Source: Monosporascus cannonballus (lineage: Eukaryota > Ascomycota > Sordariomycetes > Xylariales). From it: DNA of 64,000 nucleotides. Numbering within the stretch: the first letter of the stretch is position 1; every line of letters begins with the position of its first letter. The position numbers were made by a program, and so were the translations under genes. This document shows, piece by piece, positions 37,723-50,395 of this stretch. Under the pieces are notes generated by a model. That model made no database searches and was not told the DNA's origin. It worked only from the letters and a program-made list of their open reading frames with translations. Location of the stretch: the NCBI GenBank assembly GCA_004154925.1, contig QJNS01000107.1:1-64000 (forward strand), given 5' to 3'.

Positions 37723-40700
37723 ATGGCGGATGCCGATCTTGTTTCGTCCTTGCAAAAGCTTCAGCTCACAAACGAGCAAGCCGGCGCCGATTTCAACATC
37801 GATGACATTCTCTTCCAGCAGGGTCCACGCAAGAGAGTGAAACAGGATCCTGCCGATCTGAAAGCAGAACTCGAACGAAAATTCCTGACGCCATCCCACA
37901 AGTTCTCTAACGAATGGCTCAACCGCCTTCAGCAACGATGGGGCTGCCCCGCGGACTTGACCGAACTCTTTCGCATCGCCCCGACCCAGACTCGTACAGT
38001 CACTCGCTTCCAGAGACACGGATTGGAGGGTAGAGTCACAGGCTACAAGAATGTCACAATCCCAGCCAACAGCGCCACCGCCAAGAACTCGACCTCGCTC
38101 ATGAGAAAGCCTGCTGGTCGTGCCGACTTCGTTCGAGGAGCTGCCGGCTTTTTTCCATTCGCGCCTGGGGGTCTGGAAGGTGTTGAGGCCACTGCTGCCA
38201 TGGAAGATCAGATGCTAAGAACTGCTGGTGCTGGCATTGACGCAACGACGAATAAGCTCGAACGTGTCATTAAGCTTGGTAGTGAAGGCCGACTTCTCGA
38301 GGTGGCACCGGGCTTGCAGAGAGGCATCGACTTCTCCAAGAAGAAGTCTGAGATCGATGAGAGGCAAGCCAAGGCTATCGAAGCAGAACTCGACCAGGAA
38401 CCTGAGCAGGGCCCGGAATCAGAGCATATCGATGGCCGACCAGCCGCCGACGGCGCCGAAGAGGAGGCCGACCAGGAAGAAGCTGAAGACATCGATGCCC
38501 TATTACCTGTCGAGTTCCCTGCCCTGGAACCTCATGGTAAGCTCGCAGCGTCTAGCGCCATGAAGGCCGGCAAAGAGTGGGCACATATGGTCGACATAAA
38601 CAAAGACATTACGAATTTCCGAGAGCTTGTTCCGGACATGGCGCGAGAATGGCCCTTCGAGCTCGATACCTTCCAGAAAGAAGCCATCTACCACCTCGAG
38701 GGTGGCGACTCTGTTTTCGTTGCTGCTCACACCTCGGCTGGAAAGACCGTTGTGGCCGAGTATGCCATTGCCTTGGCTGCGAGACACATGACCAAGGCTA
38801 TATACACGTCACCTATCAAGGCTTTGAGTAATCAGAAGTTCAGAGACTTCCGCCAACAGTTTGATGAAGTGGGAATTCTCACCGGCGACGTCCAGATCAA
38901 CCCCGAAGCGAGCTGCTTGATCATGACCACCGAGATTCTGAGGAGCATGCTTTATAGGGGAGCAGATTTGATACGTGATGTCGAATTTGTCATATTCGAC
39001 GAGGTCCATTATGTTAATGACTTCGAGCGAGGAGTCGTCTGGGAGGAGGTCATAATTATGCTGCCCGAGCACGTGTCTCTGATACTACTCTCTGCAACGG
39101 TTCCGAATACATACGAGTTCGCTTCTTGGGTTGGTAGGACCAAGAAGAAGGATATTTACGTTATTTCGACACCAAAGCGACCAATTCCCCTCGAACATTA
39201 TTTGTGGGCCGGAAAAGACATTTACAAGATCGTCGACAGCCAGAAGAGATTTCTGGAGAAGGGGTGGAAAGAGGCCGATCAAGCACTGCGTGGCAAAGAC
39301 AAGGCGGTTTCTGTTCCTGCCGCTCGAGGCGGCGCAAACCAGCGAGGTAACCAACGTGGAGGTTCTCAGCGTGGTGGCCAACAGCAACGTGGCGGGCGAG
39401 GCGGCAACCAGCGCGGCAGGGGCGGACCCCCTAGAGCCAGCCATACCCCAGGCCACATGGGCCGAGCTGGTCGTCCTGGCGGCTTCGTATCCGTCAACCA
39501 GGACAAGAACCTTTGGGTGCACCTTGTGCACTTCCTCAAGAAGTCAAACCTCCTTCCTGCTTGTATCTTCGTCTTCTCCAAGAAGCGGTGTGAAGAGAAT
39601 GCAGACGCGCTTAGCAACCAGGATTTCTGTACTGCCCAGGAGAAGAGCCATATCCACATGATTATCGAGAGATCGGTTGCACGCTTACGCCCTGAAGACC
39701 GTTCTCTACCGCAGATCATCCGTCTACGCGACATGCTGCGCAGAGGTATCGCTGTACACCACGGTGGCTTGCTACCTATTGTCAAGGAGATTGTCGAGAT
39801 CCTGTTCGCTCAGACTCTAGTGAAAGTGCTCTTCGCGACGGAAACCTTCGCGATGGGTCTCAACCTGCCTACAAGGACGGTTGTGTTTTCGGGTTACAGG
39901 AAGCACGATGGCCATTCTTTCCGCAACTTACTGCCGGGAGAGTACACCCAGATGGCTGGCAGAGCTGGTCGTCGTGGCCTCGACACTGTTGGGTCCGTCA
40001 TAATTGTGCCTCCTGGGGGTATCGACGAAGCGCCTCCTGTCATAGATCTCCAGAAGATGATACTGGACCCGCCTAGTAAACTCAGGTCCCAGTTCAGATT
40101 GACTTACAACATGATCCTGAATCTGTTGAGGGTCGAGGCATTGAAGATCGAGGAGATGATTAAGCGCAGCTTCTCTGAGCATGCCACACAGCAGCTGTTA
40201 CCAGAGCACGAGAAGGCTGTCAAGCTTTCGGAAGCTGACTTGGCCAAGGTCAAACGCGAACCTTGCGACGTCTGCGACCCGACCTTAGATGATTGCCACC
40301 AAGCATCCATGACCTACAAGCAGTTGACACAAGAGCTCTACAAGGGCTTGCTGACAATTCCTATCGGGAGGAAGATGTTCACGCAGCAACGGCTTATTGT
40401 TTGGAATAAGGATGGCGTACGAACCCCTGGCATCCTCCTCTCCGAAGGTGTCAGCACAAAGGCACTAGCTGGCCAACCAACGGTCCATGTATTTGAAATC
40501 AAAACCGGGCGTGAGACTCGAGACACTACCGATATCCTTCCTTTTATCGCCGAATTGCGAAACCTGTTCACACCTCTGCCTCGCGCGAAGAGGCAGGTAA
40601 CAGCCAAGACCCTGCACGTACCCCTAAGCGACGTAGAGTGCCTCACGGGGAATATTGTGGCGGGAGTCGTGCCCGAGTATTTCCAGAAAGGTGATGCTCA

Positions 40701-41612
40701 CCAAAATGCGAAGGAGCGCATGTTGGATATCTGCAAGACCTGGAACTCAGACATATGGAACGAAATGGACTTTAGTAAGATCAAGAGCTTGTCTCTGCAA
40801 GAGATCATTGGTAAGCGAAAGGAGGAGGCGCAGGTAATTCAGGCTACGGCCACTACGCCCTGCCCGAATTTCCTGAAGCATGTGAGTTTCCTTCTTCGCT
40901 TTGGATGGTGGATCTGCTCACTGTTTCGTAGTTCGCTATGTGCCACGACCAATGGCTCATCAAGGAGCGCATTTCGTCCCTCCGGCAAGCGCTCTCCGAC
41001 CAGAACTTGCAGCTCCTTCCGGACTATGAGCAGCGCATACAGGTGCTAAAAGATCTCTCTTTCATTGATGCAGACGCCCGTATTCAGCTCAAAGGTAAAG
41101 TGGCCTGCGAGATCCACTCGGCAGATGAACTTGTCCTCACAGAACTCATTCTCGACAACGTGCTGGCCGAGTATGAACCGGCCGAGATCGCTGCCCTGCT
41201 CTCGGCCTTCGTTTTCCAGGAGAAGACGGAATCTGTGCCGAACCTGACTGGCAATCTGGAACGTGGCATGAAGACCATCGTCGATATCAGCGAGAAGGTC
41301 AACACCGTGCAGACGGAGCACCAGGTCATCCAGAGCTCCGACGACAGCAACGATTTCGTCTCGCGTCCGCGTTTCGGGCTCATGGAGGTGGTCTACGAGT
41401 GGGCCCGTGGCATGAGCTTCAAGAACATCACGGACCTGACGGACGTGTTGGAAGGCACGATCGTGCGGACGATCACGCGGCTCGACGAGACGTGCCGCGA
41501 GGTCAAGAACGCGGCCAGGATCATCGGCGATCCTGAGCTGTATCAGAAGATGCAGACGGCCCAGGAGATGATCAAGCGGGACATCACTGCCGTGGCGAGC
41601 TTGTATATGTAG
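37723..41612 (+). CDS. SKI2: Ski2-type superfamily 2 RNA helicase
   Basis: Two exons, 37723-40881 and 40932-41612 (50-nt intron with GTGAGT donor and CGTAG end), give 1279 aa, near the usual Ski2 length. Helicase motifs: Walker A AAHTSAGKT near residue 334, DEVHY near 426, SATVPN near 456, MAGRAGRRGLD near 742. A Gly/Arg/Gln-rich insert (about 535-585, many RGG and QRGG units) lies between the two RecA domains, and the C-terminus (FGLMEVVYEWARGMSFKNI through MIKRDITAVASLYM) is the DSHCT domain. Ski2 works with Ski3 and Ski8 to thread mRNA into the cytoplasmic exosome. The N-terminal FLTPSHKFSNEWLNRLQQRW favours Ski2 over nuclear Mtr4. Convergent with the ESCRT-III gene. Confidence 0.95.
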
Positions 41613-42600
41613 AGACGTATTTGACGCGTTCTTTTCTGGTGACGATGTCTCTGTGGCTTCGGGCATACGGTCAGGGTGTAGGTGGGGTATAGAAGATGGG
41701 ATTCTCGAACATTGCTGACTAGGCACGCGGAAAAGTTACTGTATAAAGGATACGAGATACGAATGATGACTGGTGTAAGCCAATTGGCGCACGGGTTGGA
41801 TGATTTCTGGCTATTTTCGTCCATAAAGCGCAAAGTTTATGATATGACTTGATATGCGGCGGACTTCTGCAAAATAGGGGATAAAACTTAAAGTCCAGTC
41901 ACAGCGAAGCTTCAGGTCCCTAATATCGAGGGATATACGTCGGTCATGAGACCAATGTAGCAGTTCATCGATGCATGGGTGATTCGTGGTCACCATAGGA
42001 AAAAAAAAGTTGGCCATTGAGAAAAAAGCGCGCTTGGTAGTAGATATTTCCAAAGTGACATCCCTTTATGCAAACAGCTACGGATATGAAGGAGGGCGTA
42101 CGGCAGGTAATGAATCTAGAATACCTGGCATCATTAATTCAGGAGACTTGCTCCCTTCCATATTAATTCCAGGGTCACATGTTCTATCGTGGCTACAAAG
42201 GTTAGGCTCTCAGCAACAGGCTCTGTCGCGCTCCGAAAGTAATGACCGCATATATGGTAGTGTTCGCCAATTGATCACCGCTTTAAATGGGGAGCTTATG
42301 CATAGAGTAAATCGACAGAAGGCAGAACGACGGTATATGCACGATTATTGAAAATGCCAGTTATGACATAGACCATGGACGGGTCCAAAGTGAGCGATGC
42401 AACGTCCATGGAAACCGAAAACGCCTTACAAACTCCTATAACCGTCTCCTAAGCAAAGGCCCCGGACCCGTATATCATGCAGCATCCTGTGGTTCTCGCC
42501 GTTTATCATCATGACTGACGGAGTCGCGCTGGTGGTAAGCCTCCCCGTCATCTACTTCGCGTCCCTCTCTGCTGTCGCCGCCATCGCCATCACTAGCCTT
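41613..42600. other. 3' intergenic region between SKI2 and the ESCRT-III gene
   Basis: Convergent 3' flanks, about 1 kb. A 121-codon frame at 41986 has no ATG at its start and no recognised domain. Nothing else is supported. Confidence 0.6.
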
Positions 42601-43371
42601 CTAAGCCCTCAGAGCCCTGAGCCTCTGCTGTAGCGCATCCTCCTCTTCGGCAGTCGGTTCGTTCGTCTGGGCATGCACGGGCTCGGCCTTGCTCGGCTGT
42701 GCTGCGTTCAGTTCGGTATTCAGCTGGACGCCGGCGTCATCGGCGAGCTTGCCGAGTAGCTCGTGGACGGCGTCGTCGGAGACCTGCTGGGAGGTCGTCT
42801 GCGCGATGGCGTCCTGGTAGATGTTGTTGTTCATGGCGTATTCCTCGTTCTGCTGCTTGAATTGCTCGAGGGTCAAGAGAGTCTAAATAGTTCCTTATGT
42901 CAGAGCACAAAGGTCCCGAAGGCATAGTCGAGCAGTTGGGCTATGACGTACCCTCTCTGGATTGGTATTTTTCTGGGCGGCATTCATGACCTTGGACGAC
43001 TGGCCCATCATGTGCGTCATGCGGTTCATGCTGTTGTTGGCCTGGATCTGGGCGACGCTGAGCTCGGCCATGTCGGCCATTTGGTCCATCTGTTGGGCGA
43101 GGGCCTGTTTGGAGAGCAACATCTTGGCCTTCTGGTACGCCTTGGCCGTGTCCCCCTTCTTCAGCAGGTCCTGGATCTGTTTCTTGAGCAAGGGATCTTG
43201 CTTGGCGGCCTTCTGGGCCTCTCGCCTGGCTTGCTTCGCTTGGAACTAGATGCAGATGAACGTTAGAGGGATCGGTGGTGAGAGCGACCAATATATCGCA
43301 GCGCAGCAGGAGAGACATACGCGAGCCTGGAACTCGACCTGCATATCGCGAGCGAGTTGTCGGTTCGACAT
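42601..43371 (-). CDS. DID2: ESCRT-III protein, Did2/CHMP1-like (Snf7 family)
   Basis: Three exons on the minus strand, 43371-43321, 43245-42952 and 42882-42601, give 208 aa. Donors are GTATGT and GTACGT; both introns end TAG. The protein has the Snf7 plan: a basic N-terminal helix (FQAKQARREAQKAAK), long amphipathic helices (QQMDQMADMAELSVAQIQ), a middle segment LTLEQFKQQNEEYAMNNNIY, then VHELLGKLADDAGVQLN and a C-terminal MIM1-like EDALQQRLRALRA. The RLRALR ending is typical of Did2/CHMP1, which binds MIT domains of Vps4 and recycles ESCRT-III on endosomes. The central region is diverged from the usually well-conserved Did2 sequence, so another Snf7-family member such as a Vps2-like protein is possible. 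Confidence 0.75.
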
Positions 43372-46300
43372 GTTGGGCGGTATGTATGCTGGGGCGTTTT
43401 ACCGATCGAGGTGGATGGGCTGGATAGCGGAGTCGAAAGCAGCTTCGTTTGTCGGACCTGACTTCGGGAGTTTGCGGTTCTTAAGTTATTATGTTAGTGA
43501 TGGGCGGGTTCAACGAGAAGCCGAGTCGCCGGGCTAGAAAAGGCGCGGAAGTTGGTCGATTCGCAGGAGCTGCGAGTGATTCGGCGCAAATGGGCCTTTG
43601 GCGGGGCCGAGCCGCCGCCACTAGAATGACGCACCTGCCTATGAGCACTATCCGGTATTCAAGCCACAGTTTCTGGATGCTAAGCCACACAGACTCATCT
43701 AGCCCAGAGTTGTTCTAACATTACCTACAGTAGTAGTATCGACTCCTGGCATTAGGTTGGGATAAGCCACATTCTCCCCTTGAACTTGGGTGGATGCTCA
43801 AGGACATTGTGAAGGCACTTGTAACCAAACAGTTTGACGATGTAGGATGTAGGAAGGGTCATTTCGACTCTTACCACAAAACGAACATAAATCTACTTTC
43901 GAGAGAACATGCTGCTGATATATCTAGGACCGCTATCTTATCTGTACCTAGACAAATTGTGAACCCCCCTCCCCCCGACACCTGGCACGTCCATTGTCGT
44001 ACCGTGACCGGGAAGTCAGAAAGCAAGTTACACCTGTATAACAGCCGGGACAAGTTTGCAGGTCACAACTAATCACATAAGGGTCAGTTAAGCCTTTGGA
44101 AATCAATCACCGGCCATCACTCGATGTTTATCACTTGGATCCCTTCGTGTTATGGAGAGGATTTCAGCCGCAGCTAGAGCCCTAGGGCGGGTAACTGAGG
44201 ACATTGATGGCCTTCCCAGGGAGAAATCAAGGATCTCAACCGTATTTAGCTTACAAGCGATGAAGTATGAGACATATACCCATCACACCTTATAGAGATG
44301 CTGGGTTATTTGCTGAGATTAGACTCGTTGCCGGGCCTTGCTCGACGTGTGCAACGTTGATAGCAAACGTTTTGGTGACAGCTGCATTCAGGCGCGAGAC
44401 GCGAGAGCGCGTCTCCCAAGGCTTCATATCCTATCGCTTCTAAGGCGCAACGGTAGTGCTTAGTCAGCCAGCTACTGGGCGATACCGTGCGAGACGCCTT
44501 GTGCTAAGGTGAACGAAGTGGAGAACTAATCCTTCGTATTGATGATAATAGCATGAATGACTCCTGTGTCTTGTGGAGTCGGGGTTTGACTGAATCTCAA
44601 TGGTATTATGTAGTTGACCAGCATCTTTCCAGATCAAGGGTTAGCCCGGAGAAGGTTAGCAATATACTCTGGAATGTTGAGCCCGCCGCTACGATTGAAG
44701 TTTCATATTCAAATATGATACCTACCCACTAAAACGCCAACCTTAATCTGAAAGAGAGGACCGGCCGCACCCGGCATTCGACCTGGGGTACATACTTTAT
44801 ACGCAGGGGGGAAATATCTTGGGATAGACGGATCTGGAAATCGTAGCGGGATTTCGTAACTCGGCGAGCGGATGCTCCCTAGAGCCTTCATTTATTGCTA
44901 TTGATTTGCGCTATACACTTTAAGGACCGACGGCGCCGATGCCGTCTCGGGCTGGACCCCTTCGTGCGCCTTTCTCGGAGGGCATGTGGGAATCGGAGTT
45001 GCGGCGGAATAATCGCGGATGCAACTTCTCGTCCTTTTTCAATTATGGTTCGAGAACCGCGGACTCCCGGGGCCAGGCCAAAAAGGGAAGGTTGTCCATG
45101 CGTGCCGTTTTACCTAACTCGTGAACCTAATATTTGGCACAAGAACCTTCCAAAAAGCAGCCCCTTGATTCCCATATTGAACGAAGGGATTTATCGACTC
45201 GGCCCTGTTTGTCTTATCAGCTCCGTAATCTGTCTCACACACGCGACACAGGTTGGAATGCGTGGGTCACTAGCGTCGCTTGCTCCTTGAATATGACCAT
45301 AGATACGGCCGTTGCAGCTGTGGTATCTCCTTGTTTGCCTTTGCCCTCGACGAGCCCGAGATTTGAAAAGAGAGCATACCGGTAGCTTATCACATTGTAC
45401 GATGCCGAGAAGCATCTATAAGCGAGGGGGCTAGGTAATTAGGGGTACCTTATTGCGGGGTGCGAGCAAGATCCCGATTCGCTCTGTGCCATGTGCTCCA
45501 GATCGAGATACTCCGCACCGTTTGATGGTCCTATAATGCCAATAACAATTTGAGCATCCTATAATGGTGGTCTAATACATACCGAATGATCACGGTTTCG
45601 GCTTGGGCTCCAAAGAGTCTTCTTGTCGCTGCGGGCACTAATTGATCTGCCTTCATTAATGCGGTTAGGAAGAGAACGGCGGAAGATGGTCTCAGATCTG
45701 GGGGGGTCTGTGCTCATAGGCACCCCGGCCATACATACAGCGGAACTGACGAGGTTTGTCCCAACGAATTCTGAAACCAGATCTGGTCTGCGAATTTAAC
45801 TAAATGGTTGGACAATCATTTGGCGGTATTGTCCCAATTATTCATAGTCGGTAGACAATGACAACAGTCGAGCTACATTAGCGTCGCTGTTGGTAACAGG
45901 AAGATCCATACCGCATCGGACAACACGTATGTATGGTCTTCTGCTGCATGAGCTTTGAAGCGTATAATGGTATTCTTAGAGAATCCTAATACAAAAGTGG
46001 GCAGGAATGACAAGAGAAGGCGGACATGCAACCCAGTCAAAAGTGCCGGCACTGACTGATTCCCCCCCGGGATTGCTGTTAAGCGAGTAGCCTCGGGAGG
46101 CTCGATGCAGCATCGCGACTCAACTAACTTCGATAACCGTATAATGAATGCACTTGCGGCAAGCTCATCCCGGGTCTGGCTCTGGATTTGAATCCGAGTG
46201 AATTGATGGCAACACTACAGCCCCAGCGGATGTATCCAATTTGGAACCTTGTACCACTTTACCTACCCTACCAGAACACAGGAATCATCGCCCCCTTTCG

Positions 46301-48029
46301 GTTAGACAAGGTGAATGTTGAAGATCTAGAATCCCACTCCTCCATCAAAAATTAGATTTTGCTGTTATAAGTCCTGAGGAAGAGATCTTCCTAGTAGATC
46401 TATAACTGCCTAATCGAAGGAGAAATAATCGTGGCGGCACTGTTGGTGATGATAGGAAGAGGAGCAAAATACGTCACACCCATCCATTGTCTGCTTTATC
46501 CTCCCTGATCCAGCCGCATACCCGTAAAGCGGGAATACACTTGTTGGTGTAGCCTTTACGATGAAAGAGGTGGCTGTGATGCGTAGCCATACAGCGGCGG
46601 GGCGGCTGGGTGAGCTGACTACGCACGCCACCAGGCCACAGGCTACGAGCGTATCGTGTTGGACCATTGTGTTTTTAGATGTGGTGCTAATAATAAGTTT
46701 TTTGGCTTCTAACCTGGAGGGAGCCACGCCGCCACGCTGAATCGGATCGAGAGGAGCAGCTGATGGAGCCACCCGCCCACTTCCTCCTATTTGCACGATG
46801 ACGACCAGAGGACCCCCATACATTTCGGCTCCGTGTTAGCCGTATCCCCTTTACTCCGTAAATGCAGTCGGTAAAAACCCCAATATCACAAAGAATATCG
46901 TAGACAAGAGCATCGCTGGTAGGGACCCCGCGGTCGAGATTGGATTGATTGCGGGATCGCGAACATTGGCAAGTTGAAAGTTAGGTTGCCTCGGGGTGTG
47001 GTTCTCCTAGTTTCCTTTTGGGGGCATAGTAATTTCGCTGACTGTGTCCAGCCCAGGCTTGTGTACTAGGTCCTACATCGCATTAGGTACTATGCGAGTT
47101 AAAGGTGCGTACCTGCTTCGTAAGAGGCACAATCCACGAATCGAGTCGATTGATTACAGCAGCCACGTCGTTTGCCCAGGCCCCCGAAGTATGTATGAAC
47201 TGGCTTACAGTAGTAGGTGCACACTAAGGTTAGTATAGTCCGTGGCCTACCGTAGGTGCCGCTCAAAGGGGTCCAGAGCTGCGGCTTGGTAGACTCTTGA
47301 TACAGCGGCGTGGTACTTCGTACATACAGGAACTCCACAATTAATTGGTTTCCTACACCCAGAAGCTCCCTAGCCTCCGTCCCTGGCATTCCTTCCGAAT
47401 CCATCTGTTGCATCTTCCCCCATCCCTTCCCTACGCGCCCACATAACCCTGTCGCTACTTGTCTACAAAATGCCAATTTATTCCCCACCTATTCGGGTAT
47501 TACTGCCTCAGGCCACCAAAAGCTGACCCCCCGGGCCTCCCGGCACATACGTGGCCTTAACATAAAGAGAGCCTCTTGCTCCCGAGATTTAGGTTATCTG
47601 TCTTCTGAAGTGCACAGCTTTCAGGGAACTTGGGCAGCACACGGAGACAAAGCAAAGGCCACCTCCTTTTATTAAGAGTTCTCAGAACTCAGTTAAGGAC
47701 ACTTGTCCTCAACTCTATCCTCCAACGCCACTCATCGCCCGACCACTAGTCCGCTGTGCTAATTGACTCATTCGAGCATAGCGAGCCTGACTCAATGCCC
47801 CATTAAGGCAATGCATTAACAAAGGTGGGAGCCTATTGCTGATACCCGGTTTTGAGGAATTAGGACGGCGCCTCATAACTACAGCATAATCTCCATCACA
47901 CTCGTTCATTGTCATACCGCATCAGGTCCATTTTCACCATCTGCTTGGACAGCCCAGACACACACACATATATATATACAGCACAAGTCCTCCTAAGTTA
48001 CCGTATTAGTCCAGTCAAGCCAGGGCGAA
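43372..48029. other. Long intergenic region, no supported gene
   Basis: About 4.7 kb of GC-balanced DNA. The longest frames (92, 131, 137 and 129 codons) overlap each other on opposite strands and show no domain. A perfect inverted repeat (GAGACGCG/CGCGTCTC) lies near 44396-44415. A (CA)n(TA)n microsatellite is at about 47956-47980, in the likely hacA leader. Part of this space should be the hacA promoter and 5' UTR. Confidence 0.5.
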
Positions 48030-49717
48030 ATGGCCTCCGAAGGCAGCCAGGCGTCCCCAATGTCTACTCCCTCAGTCAAGTTCGAGACGTCGCCAGCAGA
48101 ATCTTTCCTGTCTACACCTGGCGAGATCTACCCGTCTCTCTTTGATACATCCGCCACGATAAATCCGGTAGAGAGTATTATGACCCCCCCGGCCTCAACA
48201 GACTCGGTCTCGGCCCCGGCGGTCCCGGCCTCAACTCCCGCCGCAACCCCAACCCCAGACGCCACTGCGGCCACTTCAGAAACCACGGAGAAGAAGCCGG
48301 TCAAGAAGAGAAAGTCATGGGGTCAAGTCCTCCCCGAGCCAAAGACCAACCTGCCTCCGAGGTAATATGCACACGCTTGGCCCACTACGCCGAATAATGT
48401 CATGCTAACTGACTCGCTAGAAAACGGGCCAAGACGGAAGATGAGAAGGAACAGAGACGAGTAGAGCGAGTCCTTCGCAATCGTCGGGCCGCTCAGTCTT
48501 CCCGGGAGCGCAAGCGACAAGAAGTCGAGGCCCTCGAGCAGCGATGTAAACAACTCGAGGCCGCCCTCATTAGCCGGGAGAACACGGTGAACATGTTGAT
48601 GGAGGAAATGAAGAAGCTTCGAAGAAATTCATGTGCCAGTTCGCCGGCCTCGTCGGCGTTCGAGAGTTTCCATCCCTCTCCCCTTACCCTATCTCAACCC
48701 TTGTTCCCGTCTTCCACCAACGAGCCAACTCATAGTGGCTCTGCGATGGATGACTTTATCCTCATGCCCGAGTCTAACAACGGCACCCTTGACCCAGCAT
48801 CCCTCTCCCCCGAGCTCAACCCCGTCGCCGATAGCATTGAGAACAACAATTCATCAGCGACGGCCGCAACAACCGTGGCTCCAACTACCGCGGTGACTTC
48901 TTCCGACGTGACACAACATCCAGCAGCGGTGTTGTGCGACCTGCAGTGTCAGTCGGTGGAAGTTCCACGATCGTGGGTGGCCTCGCGTCAAGCGTTGCAG
49001 CCGACGTCCTCTCTCTTTCTGCAGCTCCAAGCGCTGTTGACCGCCTACTCGGTGATGCTCTCGTCCTGCCTTCATCCTTTGACCTTGATAGCTGGGGCGT
49101 TGAAAACCAACTTAGCCCTTCTGCCGACCCCGTCAATTTTGAGTACGATCATCTGGCTAGTGACTCTTCCCCCCAATTTCAGGAGTTCGACTTCGAGCAA
49201 TTCCTCAGCAGTGACGACAGCGGCGCTGCGCCAGGCGCGACAGCGGCAAACGGCTCGGTCGCCCAAGAACCCGAATCCACTTTCAGCCTCTTCGACTCTG
49301 AGACTCAAGTCTCTTCAGAAACTTTTAACCAGCAGCCCCATCCTGGCGCGTCCTTTAATGGATGCGACGATGGGGTTATTGCGGTTGGTGTCTGAAGGAC
49401 GTGATGACCGGATCGGGGGGCTGGCATCTAGATCTCTGGGTATCAAGGGAGATCGTAGCCGTGGCCCGCTAACGTGGCCGGACGGCACCAGCTTACCGTC
49501 GCGAGAGTTATTGCTCACGCTCCTGTGGGCAATACGGGTCGAAGAACGGAAAATACTATCAAGGGAGAAGAACTCCTCCTGGCCAGCTTCTCGATCTGGA
49601 TCAAGCGTCCTTCAAGAGGGAACACAATCCCATAATTATGTGCTATCATTGACTAGGAAAAGGCAAGGAGACGCAACCATTATGTCCGATGCAAAGCGTT
49701 TCAGGTTTGGGGTATAG
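48030..49717 (+). CDS. hacA: bZIP unfolded protein response regulator HacA/Hac1
   Basis: Exon 1 is 48030-48361; a conventional intron 48362-48420 (GTAATA donor, GCTAAC branch, TAG end) follows; exon 2 runs on. The bZIP is at residues about 112-175: basic region RRVERVLRNRRAAQSSRERK, then a leucine zipper. Without further splicing the frame ends at 49717 (542 aa). Removing the 20 nt at 48924-48943 changes frame and gives 428 aa, ending at 49395 with an acidic tail (LDSWGVENQ, FDFEQFLSSDDS). This is the known Hac1 design: Ire1 cuts the mRNA on ER stress and the spliced form makes the active factor, which induces chaperone and secretion genes. The alternative tail is the conserved one, which supports the call. 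Confidence 0.96.
48924..48943 (+). promoter_or_regulatory. Non-conventional 20-nt intron of hacA (Ire1 target)
   Basis: The 5' cleavage loop CAGCAGC (48921-48927) is closed by a 6-bp stem AACATC/GGTGTT. The 3' loop CTGCAGT (48941-48947) is closed by GAC/GTC with a bulged extension. Both loops fit the Ire1 consensus CNG|CNGN with cuts after the third base. Because CAG repeats at both ends, 48924-48943 and 48927-48946 give the same spliced mRNA. The length of 20 nt equals that reported for other filamentous ascomycete hacA genes, and the frame change fits exactly. Confidence 0.93.
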
Positions 49718-50395
49718 GCGAACAATGGGCATTAGCCGGCGTCAGGTGGGGATTGCATTGGGCGTCGGAACCCTAGCGGGATCTAACATAGGTGTATTCG
49801 TATATGTTCATGAAGGAACAATGTCAAGTCGACCAAGATGTCGATCTACTCACACATTCTTCTCCCTGTGTGGTGACGTGACGAATATGCGTATGCCATC
49901 TTTGTAGAGCAAGGCTATTGGGAGTCTTAACCTTAACAATGCTTATTTATGACCAGGCCGTACTAGTTCATCGATCTCAACTGAGCCGATGCGCCACTTG
50001 AACTCAGGTTTAGGTGTTGAGGGTTTGCGAGCAGGTTAACTCCGTTGCAACCCGTTGCCGGGAAGTCACAGCACTATGTACAAGACCCTTAACGATACAA
50101 CGTGTTTTTACACCAAGGACGTTCTGCGCTTCGCTGGAAAACGGAACGGAGTATCACGTACCATCACAGCTCGTCACCACCAGTGTTGTCCGCCTCTAAT
50201 TTGTGGCAGAGATGTCTTCCACCTCAATCCATATAGATCAGAATCGTTCGGCATAGTCCTACACGCATTCTACTCTTCATCTGTTCTACCTGGATTGCCA
50301 TAGCACGGTAAGACACCAGAGGACGACTTAACGCTTCGTTTTACTGTCTAGTCTAGAGAACCGATTTTTTCAAGGCGAACAGCTAAAGAGAGAGG
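49718..50395. other. Intergenic, no supported gene
   Basis: This is the region between the end of hacA (longest frame) and the small decayed gene. Only short overlapping frames are present. Confidence 0.5.

Noticed and set aside
41986..42351. 121-codon + strand frame downstream of SKI2
   Set aside because: Starts with GTG, has no domain and lies in a convergent 3' region.
44895..47488. Several 129-137-codon frames in the 4.7 kb gap
   Set aside because: They overlap each other in opposite strands and show no coding bias or domain.
47909..48145. 78-codon frame overlapping the hacA start, possible uORF
   Set aside because: It begins with TTG, not ATG, so it does not support a regulatory uORF.
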